Assembly (NCBI GenBank): GCA_003136935.1
Contig: PLEC01000090.1
Span: forward strand, 1 to 37,080
DNA from: Gammaproteobacteria bacterium
Lineage (GTDB): Bacteria > Pseudomonadota > Gammaproteobacteria > Steroidobacterales > Steroidobacteraceae
DNA: 37,080 nucleotides
Reading direction: 5' to 3'
Shown here: positions 9,046 through 18,152 of the stretch, piece after piece
How positions within the stretch are numbered: the first letter of the stretch is position 1
Layout: every line of letters begins with the position of its first letter
Program-made: the position numbers and the translations under genes
The notes under the pieces: generated by a model
Database searches by the model: none
Seen by the model: only the letters and a program-made list of their open reading frames with translations
What the model was told of the DNA's origin: nothing

Positions 9046-9097
9046 GCGCTTCGCGCTCGTGTTCATGCCGGCGCACGACATAACGCGCATGCGGGCT

Positions 9098-9126
9098 TTG
9101 CCTCACCGGGCGAGATCCGCTATCTT
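9098..9126 (+). promoter_or_regulatory. Candidate sigma70-type promoter for pqqA
   Basis: TTGCCT (9098-9103), 17-nt spacer, TATCTT (9121-9126), upstream of the pqqA RBS AGGAG (9141-9145). Confidence 0.35.
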
Positions 9127-9152
9127 CGATCGGGTAATACAGGAGTAACGCC

Positions 9153-9227
9153 ATGCGCTGGGAAACACCTCAGGCGACTGATTTCCGCTACGGAATGGAA
9201 ATCACGCTCTACATCGCGCGCCGCTGA
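9153..9227 (+). CDS. pqqA: PQQ precursor peptide PqqA (24 aa)
   Basis: MRWETPQATDFRYGMEITLYIARR*: E16-x3-Y20 core in (M/V)E(I/V)T(L/M)YI context; AGGAG 7 nt upstream; immediately precedes pqqB. Below the ORF-track length cutoff. Confidence 0.96.
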   Translation: MRWETPQATDFRYGMEITLYIARR

Positions 9228-9243
9228 GCGCCCCGCGCGGCGC
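9228..9243 (+). other. Hairpin directly after the pqqA stop (GCGCC-CCGCGC-GGCGC)
   Basis: 5-bp perfect stem starting at the first base after the pqqA stop codon, in the 58-nt pqqA-pqqB gap. Confidence 0.3.
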
Positions 9244-9285
9244 CTTGCCCGGGCTGTCGAAGCAACCCGTGAGCACTGATGCGCC

Positions 9286-10206
9286 GTGAAAATCCGCGTC
9301 CTGGGGTCAGCTGCCGGCGGCGGCTTTCCACAGTGGAACTGTAACTGCCGTAACTGCTCGGGATGGCGCAGCGGGACATTGCGTGCGCGCGCCCGCACCC
9401 AATCCTCAATCGCCGTCAGCGGCCGCGATGCCGTGAACTGGGCGCTGGTCAACGCCTCGCCCGACATCCTGGCGCAACTCAAGGCGAATCCCGTGCTGCA
9501 GCCGGGGCGCGCACCGCGCGATACCGCCATCGCCGCCGTGGTGCTGGTGGATGCGCAGATTGATCACAGCACCGGCCTTTTCATGCTGCGCGAATCCACC
9601 CGGCCGCTCCAGGTCTGGTGCACCGACGGCGCACATGCGGATCTTACCGGTGGCAACCCGATCTTCCGGGTGCTGTCCCACTACTGCGGAGTCGAGCGCC
9701 ACGAGCTGAAGCCCGACGGCAGCGAGTTCGCGCTCGACGGGATCGAGGGCGTGCGCTGGCGCGCACTCGCCGTGGCGAGCAAGCCCGCTCCATACTCCCC
9801 GCATCGCGAGGCGCCCGTGCCCGGGGACAACGTGGCGCTGGTGATCGGCGCGGGCGACAGCGGCGGCGCTGCGGTGTACGCGCCGGGACTGGGCGCAATG
9901 GAGGCCCCTGTGTGGCGCGCCATGCAGGCGGCCGCCTGCGTGCTCGTCGACGGCACGTTCTGGAGCGATGATGAGATGATCGCGATGGGACTCTCCAGCA
10001 AGCCCGGCCGCGAGATCGGCCATCTGCCACAAAGCGGTCGCGGCGGTATGCTCGAGTGGCTGGATAAGCTGCCCGCCGCCACTCGCAGGATTCTCATCCA
10101 CGTGAACAATACCAATCCGATTCTCGACGAGGACTCCGCCGAACGCGCGCAACTCACCAGTCGCGGCATCGAGGTGGCCTGGGACGGCATGGAGATCGAG
10201 CTGTGA
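9286..10206 (+). CDS. pqqB: Pyrroloquinoline quinone biosynthesis protein PqqB
   Basis: [30 protein letters not shown]...[28 protein letters not shown] start; operon position. Confidence 0.97.
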   Translation: MKIRVLGSAAGGGFPQWNCNCRNCSGWRSGTLRARARTQSSIAVSGRDAVNWALVNASPDILAQLKANPVLQPGRAPRDTAIAAVVLVDAQIDHSTGLFMLRESTRPLQVWCTDGAHADLTGGNPIFRVLSHYCGVERHELKPDGSEFALDGIEGVRWRALAVASKPAPYSPHREAPVPGDNVALVIGAGDSGGAAVYAPGLGAMEAPVWRAMQAAACVLVDGTFWSDDEMIAMGLSSKPGREIGHLPQSGRGGMLEWLDKLPAATRRILIHVNNTNPILDEDSAERAQLTSRGIEVAWDGMEIEL

Positions 10207-10907
10207 CGGGGACGCCGTGGACGCGGGTTGAGTTCGAACAGCAGCTGCGTGAGCGCGGCCGTGCCTACCACATTCATCACCCCTTCAACGTCATGCTCAA
10301 TTCCGGCAAGGCGACGCGCGAGCAGATTCGCGGCTGGGTGGCGAACCGCTTCTACTACCAGATCAACATCCCGGTGAAGGACGCGGCCATTCTCGCCAAC
10401 TGCGAGGAGCGCGCCGTGCGCCGCGCCTGGGTGCAGCGCATCCTCGACCACGACGGTTATGGGGATGATCCGGGCGGCATTGAGGCGTGGCTGCGGCTTG
10501 CCGCCGCGGTGGGCCTGGAGCGTGGCGAGGTGGAGAGCCTGGCGCAGGTGCTCCCGGGCGTGCGTTTCGCGGTGGACGCCTACGTGAATTTCGCACGCCG
10601 TGCGCCATGGCCGGAAGCGGTGTGCGCCTCGCTCACGGAACTGTTCGCACCGCAGATCCACAAGCAGCGCCTCGCCGGCTGGCCCGAGCACTACCCGTGG
10701 ATCGATCACGGGGGCCTGAGCTACTTCCAGAGCCGTATGACCCTCGCGCGCCGCGACGTCGAATTCGGACTCGCCACGACACTCGAGCGATTCACCACGC
10801 GCGCCGCGCAGGAGCGCGCGCTGCAAGTCCTGCAGTTCAAGCTTGATATCCTGTGGGCTATGAATGACGCGCTGGCCAGCGCTTACGGAGTGACCCCAGG
10901 TGAGTGA
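10203..10907 (+). CDS. pqqC: Pyrroloquinoline-quinone synthase PqqC
   Basis: [46 protein letters not shown]...[27 protein letters not shown] overlap with pqqB. Confidence 0.97.
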   Translation: MTGTPWTRVEFEQQLRERGRAYHIHHPFNVMLNSGKATREQIRGWVANRFYYQINIPVKDAAILANCEERAVRRAWVQRILDHDGYGDDPGGIEAWLRLAAAVGLERGEVESLAQVLPGVRFAVDAYVNFARRAPWPEAVCASLTELFAPQIHKQRLAGWPEHYPWIDHGGLSYFQSRMTLARRDVEFGLATTLERFTTRAAQERALQVLQFKLDILWAMNDALASAYGVTPGE

Positions 10908-11190
10908 CGCCCTGAATGACATCCCGCTCACCGCCAGGCCCGCCATCGCACGCGGCATGCGTCTGCAGTGGGAGCCGGCGCAGGAGGCGCACGTACTGCT
11001 GTATCCGGAAGGGATGGTGAAGCTCAACGGCAGCGCCGGGCAGATCATGAGCCGCTGTGACGGCGTACGCACCATCACCGACATCGTCGCGGACCTGGAG
11101 CGCACCTACAACCAGAGCGGGCTTACCGCGGATGTAGTCGCGTTCGTCGCGCTCGCGGTGCAGCGGCACTGGCTGGAAGCGCGCCCGTGA
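10900..11190 (+). CDS. pqqD: PQQ biosynthesis peptide chaperone PqqD
   Basis: [51 protein letters not shown]; overlaps pqqC and pqqE. Confidence 0.95.
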   Translation: MSDALNDIPLTARPAIARGMRLQWEPAQEAHVLLYPEGMVKLNGSAGQIMSRCDGVRTITDIVADLERTYNQSGLTADVVAFVALAVQRHWLEARP

Positions 11191-12383
11191 CTGCCTCCGC
11201 CCCTGTCGGGAATGCACTGGACGCGCCGGGTGCCTTGGTCGGCGGCGCGCAAACGGCGCACGTAGTCGGGCCTCCGCTCTGGCTGCTGCTGGAACTCACC
11301 TACCGCTGTCCGCTGCATTGCGTGTTCTGCTACAACCCGACCGATTTCGCCAACACGGGGCCCGAGCTCACGACCGCCGACTGGATCCGGGTGCTGCGCG
11401 AGGCCCGCGCGCTCGGCGCGGTGCAGCTGGGGCTCTCGGGCGGGGAGCCGCTGGCGCGCGATGATCTGGAGGAGATCGTCGGCGAGGCGCACCGGCTCGG
11501 CTTCTACATCAACCTGATTACCTCAGGGATCGGCATGACCGAGGCACGCATCAAGGCGCTGAAGGCCGCGGGTCTTGACCACATCCAGCTGTCCTTCCAG
11601 GACAGCACGCGCGAGATGAATGATTTCCTCAGCAGTACTCGCACCTTCGAGTTGAAGGTGAAGGTGGCGCAGCTCATCCGTGCGCACGATTACCCGATGG
11701 TGCTGAACGTGGTGCTGCACCGGCTCAACATCGACCACGTCGAGGAGATCCTCGTCATGGCCGAGCGCATGGGTGCGCAGTACGTCGAACTCGCCAACAC
11801 TCAATACTACGGCTGGGCGTGGCTGAACCGTGACCAGCTGTTGCCGAGTCGCGCGCAGCTGCAGCGGGCGGAAACCGCCACGCGGCGGTTTCGCGAGCGC
11901 GTGGGCGCGGCGATGCAGATCTACTTCGTGGTGCCGGACTACTTCGAGACGCGGCCCAAAGCGTGCATGAGCGGACTCGGTTCGGTGTTTCTCGCCATCG
12001 CACCTGACGGCACGGCGCTGCCGTGCCACGCGGCACGGATGCTCCCGGGGCTTGAGTTCCCCAACGTGCGCGCGACGGACATCGGTGCCATCTGGTACGA
12101 GTCGCAGGCCTTCAACCGCTTTCGCGGCGACGCGTGGATGAAGGAGCCGTGCCGCAGCTGCCCGGAGAAGGCGAAAGACTTCGGCGGCTGCCGTTGCCAG
12201 GCGTACCTGCTCACCGGGGACGCCGACAATGCCGACCCGGTGTGCGATCTGTCACCGCACCACGAACTGGTGACTGCGGCAGTAGCGCGTGCCGAGCGGG
12301 TGGCCGGCGCGCGCGAGCAGGTGCTCACATTCCGCGACCACCGCGTATCCATTCCGGTAGTCATCGAGGAGAAACGCACGTGA
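11187..12383 (+). CDS. pqqE: PqqA peptide cyclase PqqE (radical SAM/SPASM)
   Basis: LLLELTYRCPLHCVFCYNP radical SAM CxxxCxxC; C-terminal CRSCPEKAKDFGGCRCQAYLLTGDADNADPVCDLSPHH SPASM cysteines; GTG start overlapping pqqD. Confidence 0.97.
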   Translation: MTASAPVGNALDAPGALVGGAQTAHVVGPPLWLLLELTYRCPLHCVFCYNPTDFANTGPELTTADWIRVLREARALGAVQLGLSGGEPLARDDLEEIVGEAHRLGFYINLITSGIGMTEARIKALKAAGLDHIQLSFQDSTREMNDFLSSTRTFELKVKVAQLIRAHDYPMVLNVVLHRLNIDHVEEILVMAERMGAQYVELANTQYYGWAWLNRDQLLPSRAQLQRAETATRRFRERVGAAMQIYFVVPDYFETRPKACMSGLGSVFLAIAPDGTALPCHAARMLPGLEFPNVRATDIGAIWYESQAFNRFRGDAWMKEPCRSCPEKAKDFGGCRCQAYLLTGDADNADPVCDLSPHHELVTAAVARAERVAGAREQVLTFRDHRVSIPVVIEEKRT

Positions 12384-13417
12384 CCTCCAGGCGAACCTTC
12401 CTGCAGACAACCGCGGCGATGACAGTCGGTGTAGCCGGCGCATCGCGCGCTTCCGCCGCGACGCACAGCGATGCCATGGCGGGGAAGTACAGTGGCCCCC
12501 ACGAACTGCCGACCCATGTAACCCTGCTGTGCATGCAGAACACCGACGGCTCCGAAACTCTGGGTGTCAAATTCAGCGACGACGCCGTGCTGGACGTGCG
12601 CAAGGCCGGTCAGTTGCTCGGCATCGCAGCCCCGCTGACGCTCGAGGAGTTGCTCAAGGAAGGTAACGCGAGGGGACTCAATAAGCTTATTGCCGCCGCA
12701 CGGGCCTCTGACAGGGCCGGGGCTGCCACGCTGAAGGAGTCCGCCATCACCTTCGGCAGACTGTTCAGGAACCCGGGCAAGATAGTGTGTATCGGGCTAA
12801 ACTACCGGGCGCATGTCCAGGAAGCCAACATGAAGCTTCCGAGCGTGCCGATTCTGTTCAACAAGTACAACAACGCGCTGGCGGCGCACAATTGCACCAT
12901 CAGACTTCCGCCCAGAGACATCGCCTACAAATTCGACTACGAAACGGAGCTCCTGATCGTCATCGGCAAGCAGGCCCGCAACGTGTCTGAAGCCGACGCG
13001 CTGAACTATGTGGCAGGGTATTGCACCGCACAGGACTTCTCCGCGCGCGATTTACAGCTGGAAACTCCGAGCACTCAATGGATGATCGGCAAGACCCTGG
13101 ATAATTTTGGCCCAATAGGGCCTTACTTTGTGTCGGCGGACCTGGTCGGCGATCCCAACAACCTGAAGATTCAGACGCATGTGAATGGTGAGGAGCGCCA
13201 ATCGTCCAACACCAGTTCGATGATCTTCAACCCGCAAAAACTGCTCGCCTATATCACCCGGATGTGGACCCTCGAGCCCGGTGACATCATCTGGTCAGGG
13301 ACGCCCGAGGGTGTCATTCTCGGCTATCCCAAAGATAAGCAGGTGTGGCTGAAGGCCGGCGATGAAATCGTGAGCAGCATCGAAAAGCTCGGCTCGCTGA
13401 GGTTTAAGTTAGCGTAG
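12380..13417 (+). CDS. Tat-signal fumarylacetoacetate hydrolase (FAH) family protein
   Basis: GTG start overlapping pqqE stop (GTGA); SRRTFLQTTAAMTVGVAGASRASA twin-arginine signal; FAH core KIVCIGLNYRAHVQEA...YETELLIVIGKQARNV...GYCTAQDFSARDLQ...GDIIWSGTPEGV. Confidence 0.88.
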   Translation: MTSRRTFLQTTAAMTVGVAGASRASAATHSDAMAGKYSGPHELPTHVTLLCMQNTDGSETLGVKFSDDAVLDVRKAGQLLGIAAPLTLEELLKEGNARGLNKLIAAARASDRAGAATLKESAITFGRLFRNPGKIVCIGLNYRAHVQEANMKLPSVPILFNKYNNALAAHNCTIRLPPRDIAYKFDYETELLIVIGKQARNVSEADALNYVAGYCTAQDFSARDLQLETPSTQWMIGKTLDNFGPIGPYFVSADLVGDPNNLKIQTHVNGEERQSSNTSSMIFNPQKLLAYITRMWTLEPGDIIWSGTPEGVILGYPKDKQVWLKAGDEIVSSIEKLGSLRFKLA

Positions 13418-13459
13418 CGGCGCGCCCACAGCACGAGAGCTTGCTATCCTTGCAGGCGC

Positions 13460-13990
13460 ATGGCCGTCCGACCGGTATTGAAGATGGGTGAGCCGCTGCT
13501 GCGCGCAGTGGCGGCCCCGGTCACGCAGTTTGACGCGCAGCTGCTGGCGCTTGTCGCCGACATGGACGACACCATGCGGGCGTTGAATGGCGCCGGCATT
13601 GCCGCGCCGCAGATCGGCGTCAGCGCGCGCGTCGTCATTTTCGAGCTCCAGGACAACCCGCGTTATCCGCATCTCACGCCGGTGCCCTACACGGTGCTGG
13701 TGAATCCGGTCCTCACGCTTCTCGGCACCGAGCAGGATGAAGGCTGGGAGGGCTGCCTGTCGGTGCCCGGGATGCGCGGCCTCGTGCCACGCTCGCGGCG
13801 CCTGCGTTACCGTGGCTTCGATGCGCACGGCGAGCCGCTCGACCGCACGGTCGAGGGATTTCACGCGCGGGTGGTGCAGCACGAGGTGGATCACCTTGAT
13901 GGGATACTCTTTCCACAACGCGTGCGTGACCTCGCCAATTTTGGCTTCGAGGAGGCGCTTGCGGGGCAGATGACACTAATGCCGGATTGA
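13460..13990 (+). CDS. def: Peptide deformylase
   Basis: GAGIAAPQIG, EGCLSVPG, QHEVDHLDGILF motifs. Confidence 0.95.
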   Translation: MAVRPVLKMGEPLLRAVAAPVTQFDAQLLALVADMDDTMRALNGAGIAAPQIGVSARVVIFELQDNPRYPHLTPVPYTVLVNPVLTLLGTEQDEGWEGCLSVPGMRGLVPRSRRLRYRGFDAHGEPLDRTVEGFHARVVQHEVDHLDGILFPQRVRDLANFGFEEALAGQMTLMPD

Positions 13991-14011
13991 ACCTATGCGG
14001 GGAGACAGCCA

Positions 14012-14422
14012 ATGACTCAGCACGTCACCGGACCCTTCGACGTAAAGATCACTCCGCAGAAGCCGGATACCCAGATCGCGCGCGCCGCCAATCTCGGCCG
14101 CCTCACCATCGACAAGCGTTACCACGGGGACCTGGAAGCGATCGCCAAGGGCGAAATGCTCGCGGCGCAGACAGAGGTCAAGGGTTCCGCCGGCTACGTC
14201 GCACTGGAGCGGGTTACCGGCAAGCTCAAAGGACGCAGCGGCAGCTTCGTCCTGCAGCACAACGGCACCATGAACCGCGGCGCGGCGGAACTCTCCGTCA
14301 CGGTGGTACCAGATTCCGGCGCCGGCGAGCTGCGCGGCTTGAGCGGAAAAATGCGCATCGTGATCGCGCCCGATGGCGCGCATTCGTACGAATTCGACTT
14401 CAAGCTCGAGCCGGGCACCTGA
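14012..14422 (+). CDS. DUF3224 domain-containing protein
   Basis: GPFDVKITPQKP...LGRLTIDKRYHGDLEAIAKGEML...GSAGYVALERVTGKLKGRSGSFVLQHNGTM...VPDSGAGELRGLSG. Confidence 0.85.
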   Translation: MTQHVTGPFDVKITPQKPDTQIARAANLGRLTIDKRYHGDLEAIAKGEMLAAQTEVKGSAGYVALERVTGKLKGRSGSFVLQHNGTMNRGAAELSVTVVPDSGAGELRGLSGKMRIVIAPDGAHSYEFDFKLEPGT

Positions 14423-14441
14423 AGCGCAACCTGGCTGCGAA

Positions 14442-14939
14442 TCAGGAGGCGCTGTGGCGTGTGCCCGGCGCCGCGATGTGCGGCTCGCGAACGTCGCGCT
14501 GCATGCGGATCGCGGCTTCGACTCCCTGGTAGTAGCCCGGAATCCGCGCCAGCTCGCGGTAGCCGAGCGCCGCGTAGAAGGCGCGCGCCCCGGGGTTTTC
14601 CGCCCGTAATTCCAGTTCGATGACGAAGGTGCCGGCGGTGAGCGCGGTCTCTTCCAGCCATCTGACGAGGCGCTGGCCGACGCCACGACGACGGTGCAGG
14701 CGATCGACCGCCAGCAGATTCAGGTGAGCGGTTTCATCGGCGTAGCGCATGATCGCGAAGCCGGCAATCAGGCCGCCGCGGCGCGCGCTCAGCACGATGC
14801 TTTCGGGGTGACGCATGTGCGCGCGGATCCGCTCGCATCCCCAGGCGGGACGCAGCCCCGCCTCCACCAGCTCGCGTGACATCGCCGCCAGCGGCGCGGC
14901 ATCGGCGAGACGGGCGGGTTCGAAGCGGTAGTCGTACAC
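14442..14939 (-). CDS. GNAT family N-acetyltransferase
   Basis: LIAGFAIMRYADETAHLNLLAVDRLHRRRGVGQRLVRWLEETALTAGTFVIELELRAENPGARAFYAALGYRELARIPGYY. Confidence 0.88.
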   Translation of the reverse strand: MYDYRFEPARLADAAPLAAMSRELVEAGLRPAWGCERIRAHMRHPESIVLSARRGGLIAGFAIMRYADETAHLNLLAVDRLHRRRGVGQRLVRWLEETALTAGTFVIELELRAENPGARAFYAALGYRELARIPGYYQGVEAAIRMQRDVREPHIAAPGTRHSAS

Positions 14940-14949
14940 GGCGCGCGTC

Positions 14950-15672
14950 TCAGGCGAGGGTGTGGAACACCTGCTGCACGTCGTCGTCCTGTTCGAGGCG
15001 ATCGATCACTGTGAGTACCTCGGTGGCCTGCGCCTCAGGAAGCTGTGTCGGTACGGTGCAGATGTATTCGTGCGTGGCCGACAGCGGCACCAGTCCACGC
15101 GCTTCGAGCGCCTCCTGCAACTTGCCGAAGTCAGCGAATGCACAGCGGATCACGAGCTGCGGCTCGCTCTTCTCGCCGGTACTCTCGCCCATTTCCTCCA
15201 GGCCGTGATCGATCAGGTACAGCTCCAGCTCATCCTGGTCGAGGCCTTGCGGGTTGAGGCGGAACACGCCCATCTTGTGGAACAGGAAGCTGACACTGCC
15301 GTTGGTCGCGAGGTTACCGCCGCCCTTGGTGATGATGTTGCGCACCCCCGCGACCGTGCGCGTTGGGTTGTCGGTCGCGGTTTCCACCAGCAGGGCTACG
15401 CCGTGCGGAGCGTAGCCTTCGTAGACAACCTGCTGGTAGTTGGCCGCGTCACGCCCAGCCGCGCGCTTGATGGCCGCCTCAACCTTGTCCTTGGGCATGT
15501 TGATGGCGCGCGCGTTCTGGATGGTCCGCCGCAGCGTCGGGTTGGACGCCGGATCTGCACCGCCGGCCTTCACCGCCATGGTGATGTCCTTGGCGACGCG
15601 CGCGAACTGCTTCGCCATGCGGTTCCAGCGCGCGAACATCGTGTGTTTGCGGACTTCAAAGATGCGTCCCAT
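14950..15672 (-). CDS. yebC: YebC/PmpR family regulator / translation factor
   Basis: [73 protein letters not shown]...[48 protein letters not shown]. Confidence 0.93.
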   Translation of the reverse strand: MGRIFEVRKHTMFARWNRMAKQFARVAKDITMAVKAGGADPASNPTLRRTIQNARAINMPKDKVEAAIKRAAGRDAANYQQVVYEGYAPHGVALLVETATDNPTRTVAGVRNIITKGGGNLATNGSVSFLFHKMGVFRLNPQGLDQDELELYLIDHGLEEMGESTGEKSEPQLVIRCAFADFGKLQEALEARGLVPLSATHEYICTVPTQLPEAQATEVLTVIDRLEQDDDVQQVFHTLA

Positions 15673-15690
15673 GGCGGCATGGTGCACCAC

Positions 15691-15809
15691 GCACGCAGGG
15701 CGTGCCAACAGCGAAGGGCCATTTGTGCGCCGGCAAAAGCCGCGCCTTTTGCCGGCGCGTTGCCGCAGAGAAGCGGTGGGCTTGCCGGACGGGCCGCAGG
15801 CCCGTTCGG
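15691..15809 (-). other. Hairpin-dense intergenic segment upstream of yebC (four consecutive stem-loops)
   Basis: GCACGC-AGG-GCGTGC (15691-15705); GCGCCGGCAAAAG-CCGCGC-CTTTTGCCGGCGC (15727-15758, 13-bp perfect); CCGC-AGAGAA-GCGG (15763-15776); CCGGACGGGCC-GCA-GGCCCGTTCGG (15785-15809, one mismatch). Confidence 0.6.
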
Positions 15810-15821
15810 CCAATTCAACGA

Positions 15822-16973
15822 TTACGCGAGTTGCGCCTGCAATACGCGCATGCGCCGCACCTGCAGACTCAGGCGCCGTTCGATTTCCCGGAACTTGCTT
15901 TGCAGGTCCACGTGCTGCCACTGCTCGAGCACTGCGCGTTTCTTCTCTTCGAGCCACAGATCCTTGACACGGCCCCACTCGGCCAGCGCTGCCAGGAAGC
16001 TCTCGTACTCGTGCGTGATGCGCACGCGCAGCGCTTCGAGCTGCACGTGGCCGCCAGCGGGGATCGCAGCAAGCCGCGCCTGCGCACGGTTGAACTGCAT
16101 ACTAAGGAGTGCGCGCTGGATGTGGATCACGGGTGTGCGCTTGAGCCGTCGGGTGAGCCCTGTGTACTCAAGTCCGCCGATCAGCCATTTGCTCGGGTCC
16201 CACTGCCACCAGCGCACACCGTTGCGGTAGTCGTGCGTGAAAATGTGGTGGAAGTTGTGGTAACCCTCGCCGTAGGTGAGGACCGCGAGCACCGGGTTGT
16301 CGCGCGCGGAGTTTTCCTCGGTGTACGGCCGGCTGCCCCACATGTGGGCGAGCGAGTTGATGAAGAAGGTAACGTGATGGCTCCACACGAGGCGCAGCAC
16401 GCCGGCGAGGATCAGCATGCCCCATACATCGTGGAACAGTAAGCCCGCGGCAAGTGGCAGGCCGAAGTTGGTGGCCAGCGCGAGCGGCACGTAGTAGCGA
16501 TGCTGGAAGGCCAGCATCGGGTCCTTCTTTAGGTCCGGGATGTTGGTGAAATCGGGCCTGCCGCTCGGGTACTCGCGCAGCATCCAGCCGATGTGCGAGA
16601 ACCAGAATCCGCGGCGCGCCGAGTAGGGGTCCTTGTCCTCATCGTCCACGTGCAGATGATGCGTGCGGTGGCCGCTGCACCAGGCGAAGGCGCTGTTCTG
16701 CAGCGACATGGTGCCGAAGATCAGGAAAAACACCCGCAGGCTCCAGTGCGCCTCGTAGGTGCGGTGCGCCCACAGCCGGTGATAGCCGGTGGTGATGGCC
16801 ATGCCGTTGGCAATCAGGAAAAAGAGGAAAACGCCGACGTCCGCGCCCGTGAACCCGTGCGTGAGTCCATACCAGGGCACCAGCACCGCTGCCGCCAGCG
16901 CCGTCAGAACGAACATCAGGGTGGTCGTCCAGTTCAGTGGGGGTTTGGGCTCGTTTCGGGTCGCTGCGGACAT
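15822..16973 (-). CDS. Acyl-CoA / fatty-acid desaturase with C-terminal coiled-coil-like extension
   Basis: His boxes [27 protein letters not shown]-terminal charged helical extension after [15 protein letters not shown]. Confidence 0.92.
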   Translation of the reverse strand: MSAATRNEPKPPLNWTTTLMFVLTALAAAVLVPWYGLTHGFTGADVGVFLFFLIANGMAITTGYHRLWAHRTYEAHWSLRVFFLIFGTMSLQNSAFAWCSGHRTHHLHVDDEDKDPYSARRGFWFSHIGWMLREYPSGRPDFTNIPDLKKDPMLAFQHRYYVPLALATNFGLPLAAGLLFHDVWGMLILAGVLRLVWSHHVTFFINSLAHMWGSRPYTEENSARDNPVLAVLTYGEGYHNFHHIFTHDYRNGVRWWQWDPSKWLIGGLEYTGLTRRLKRTPVIHIQRALLSMQFNRAQARLAAIPAGGHVQLEALRVRITHEYESFLAALAEWGRVKDLWLEEKKRAVLEQWQHVDLQSKFREIERRLSLQVRRMRVLQAQLA

Positions 16974-17121
16974 GCGCTTTTTACTGCTCAGGTGACAAAA
17001 CCGCCATAACTTATCACGCCGGGGCGCCCACTGTGGGACTTGCGTCCGATACCGATTATCCGTGTGGCCAGGAGCACCCGGGGTGAGGGTTTACCCTCCA
17101 TAAGGCTATGATTCTCAAAGC

Positions 17122-18141
17122 ATGAGCTACATCTGCGCCGCAGTTCTCCTGGCTGCCGCCGGGCTCAGCCCCGGTAATGTGGCGGAGGCGGCCCGCGCGT
17201 ACGTTTCCAACGAGGATGACGGCACCGTCACGGTGCTTGATGTCGGGCGCCTTGAAGCCGTCGCGACCATCGAGGTCGGCAAGCGACCCCGCGGCCTGGT
17301 GCTCAGCCGCGACGGTACGCGTCTGTACATCGCGGTTAGCGGCATGCCGAAGTGCCCACCGCCGATCTCCGACGAGGAGTGCGCCGGGCTGCCGCGCGAC
17401 CGGCAGGCGGACGGGGTCACCGTGGTGGATACCGTGGCACTCAAAGTGCTGCGGCGCATCGGCGGCGCCACTGATCCGGAACGGGTTGAATTGAGTCGCG
17501 ATGACCGCCACTTGTTCGTGACCGACGAGGACGACGCGCGGCTCACCGTTCTTGACGTCGCGCGCGGCGCGGTGCTCGCGCGGGTTCAGGTGGGGCGCGA
17601 GCCCGAAGGCGTGCGCGCATCGCCCGACGGTCGCTGGGTGCTGGTGACCAGTGAAGGCGATAACTCCGTGAGCATCGTCGATACGCGTACCTACGCGGTA
17701 AAGCACCCAGTGTCCGTGGGCGCTCGCCCGCGGGATCTCGCGTTCGCAGCAGACGGCCGCAGTGCTTTCGTGCCCGGCGAGGCGGACGCGTCGCTGTACC
17801 GCATCGCGCTGCCCGCGGGCTCCCCGGCGACGCGGGTGGTGCAATTGCGCAAGGAAGCGCGCCCCATGGGCGTCGTGCTCGACGCCGCGCACGGCAGGCT
17901 TTATGTGAGCACCGGCCACGGCGGGAGCGTTGCGGTGATTGCGCTGCGAGACGACACGCTCGAGCGTGAAATCCCGGTCGGCGGACGGCCGTGGGGAATC
18001 GCTCTCAGCCCCGACGGTCAGCGGCTGTGCACGGCAAACGGACCGGCCGGCGATGTGGCGATCATCGATACCAACACCCTCACCGTGCTCGGCAAGGTCA
18101 GGGCGGGTCACGGCCCGTGGGGAGTGGTTGTCGGGCCATAG
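17122..18141 (+). CDS. YVTN-family beta-propeller protein, resembling the PQQ-associated propeller family
   Basis: Repeated AYVSNEDDGTVTVLDVGRLEAVATIEVGKRPRGLVLSRDGTRLYI-type blades; insertion MPKCPPPISDEECAGLPRDRQADG; N-terminal signal peptide. Confidence 0.82.
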   Translation: MSYICAAVLLAAAGLSPGNVAEAARAYVSNEDDGTVTVLDVGRLEAVATIEVGKRPRGLVLSRDGTRLYIAVSGMPKCPPPISDEECAGLPRDRQADGVTVVDTVALKVLRRIGGATDPERVELSRDDRHLFVTDEDDARLTVLDVARGAVLARVQVGREPEGVRASPDGRWVLVTSEGDNSVSIVDTRTYAVKHPVSVGARPRDLAFAADGRSAFVPGEADASLYRIALPAGSPATRVVQLRKEARPMGVVLDAAHGRLYVSTGHGGSVAVIALRDDTLEREIPVGGRPWGIALSPDGQRLCTANGPAGDVAIIDTNTLTVLGKVRAGHGPWGVVVGP

Positions 18142-18152
18142 CCTAGGCTTCC

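Noticed and set aside
9681-11105. 474-aa minus-strand ORF across pqqB-pqqD
   Set aside because: Antisense to three well-supported pqq genes.
12134-12379. N-terminal extension of the FAH protein into pqqE
   Set aside because: Overlaps the pqqE SPASM region out of frame; the Tat signal starts precisely at the GTG at 12380.
15673-15978. N-terminal extension of YebC to 342 aa
   Set aside because: The canonical YebC N-terminus begins at 15672; the extension crosses the hairpin region and overlaps the desaturase.
14962-16230. 422-aa plus-strand ORF across yebC and the desaturase
   Set aside because: Antisense shadow of two real genes; no domain signal.
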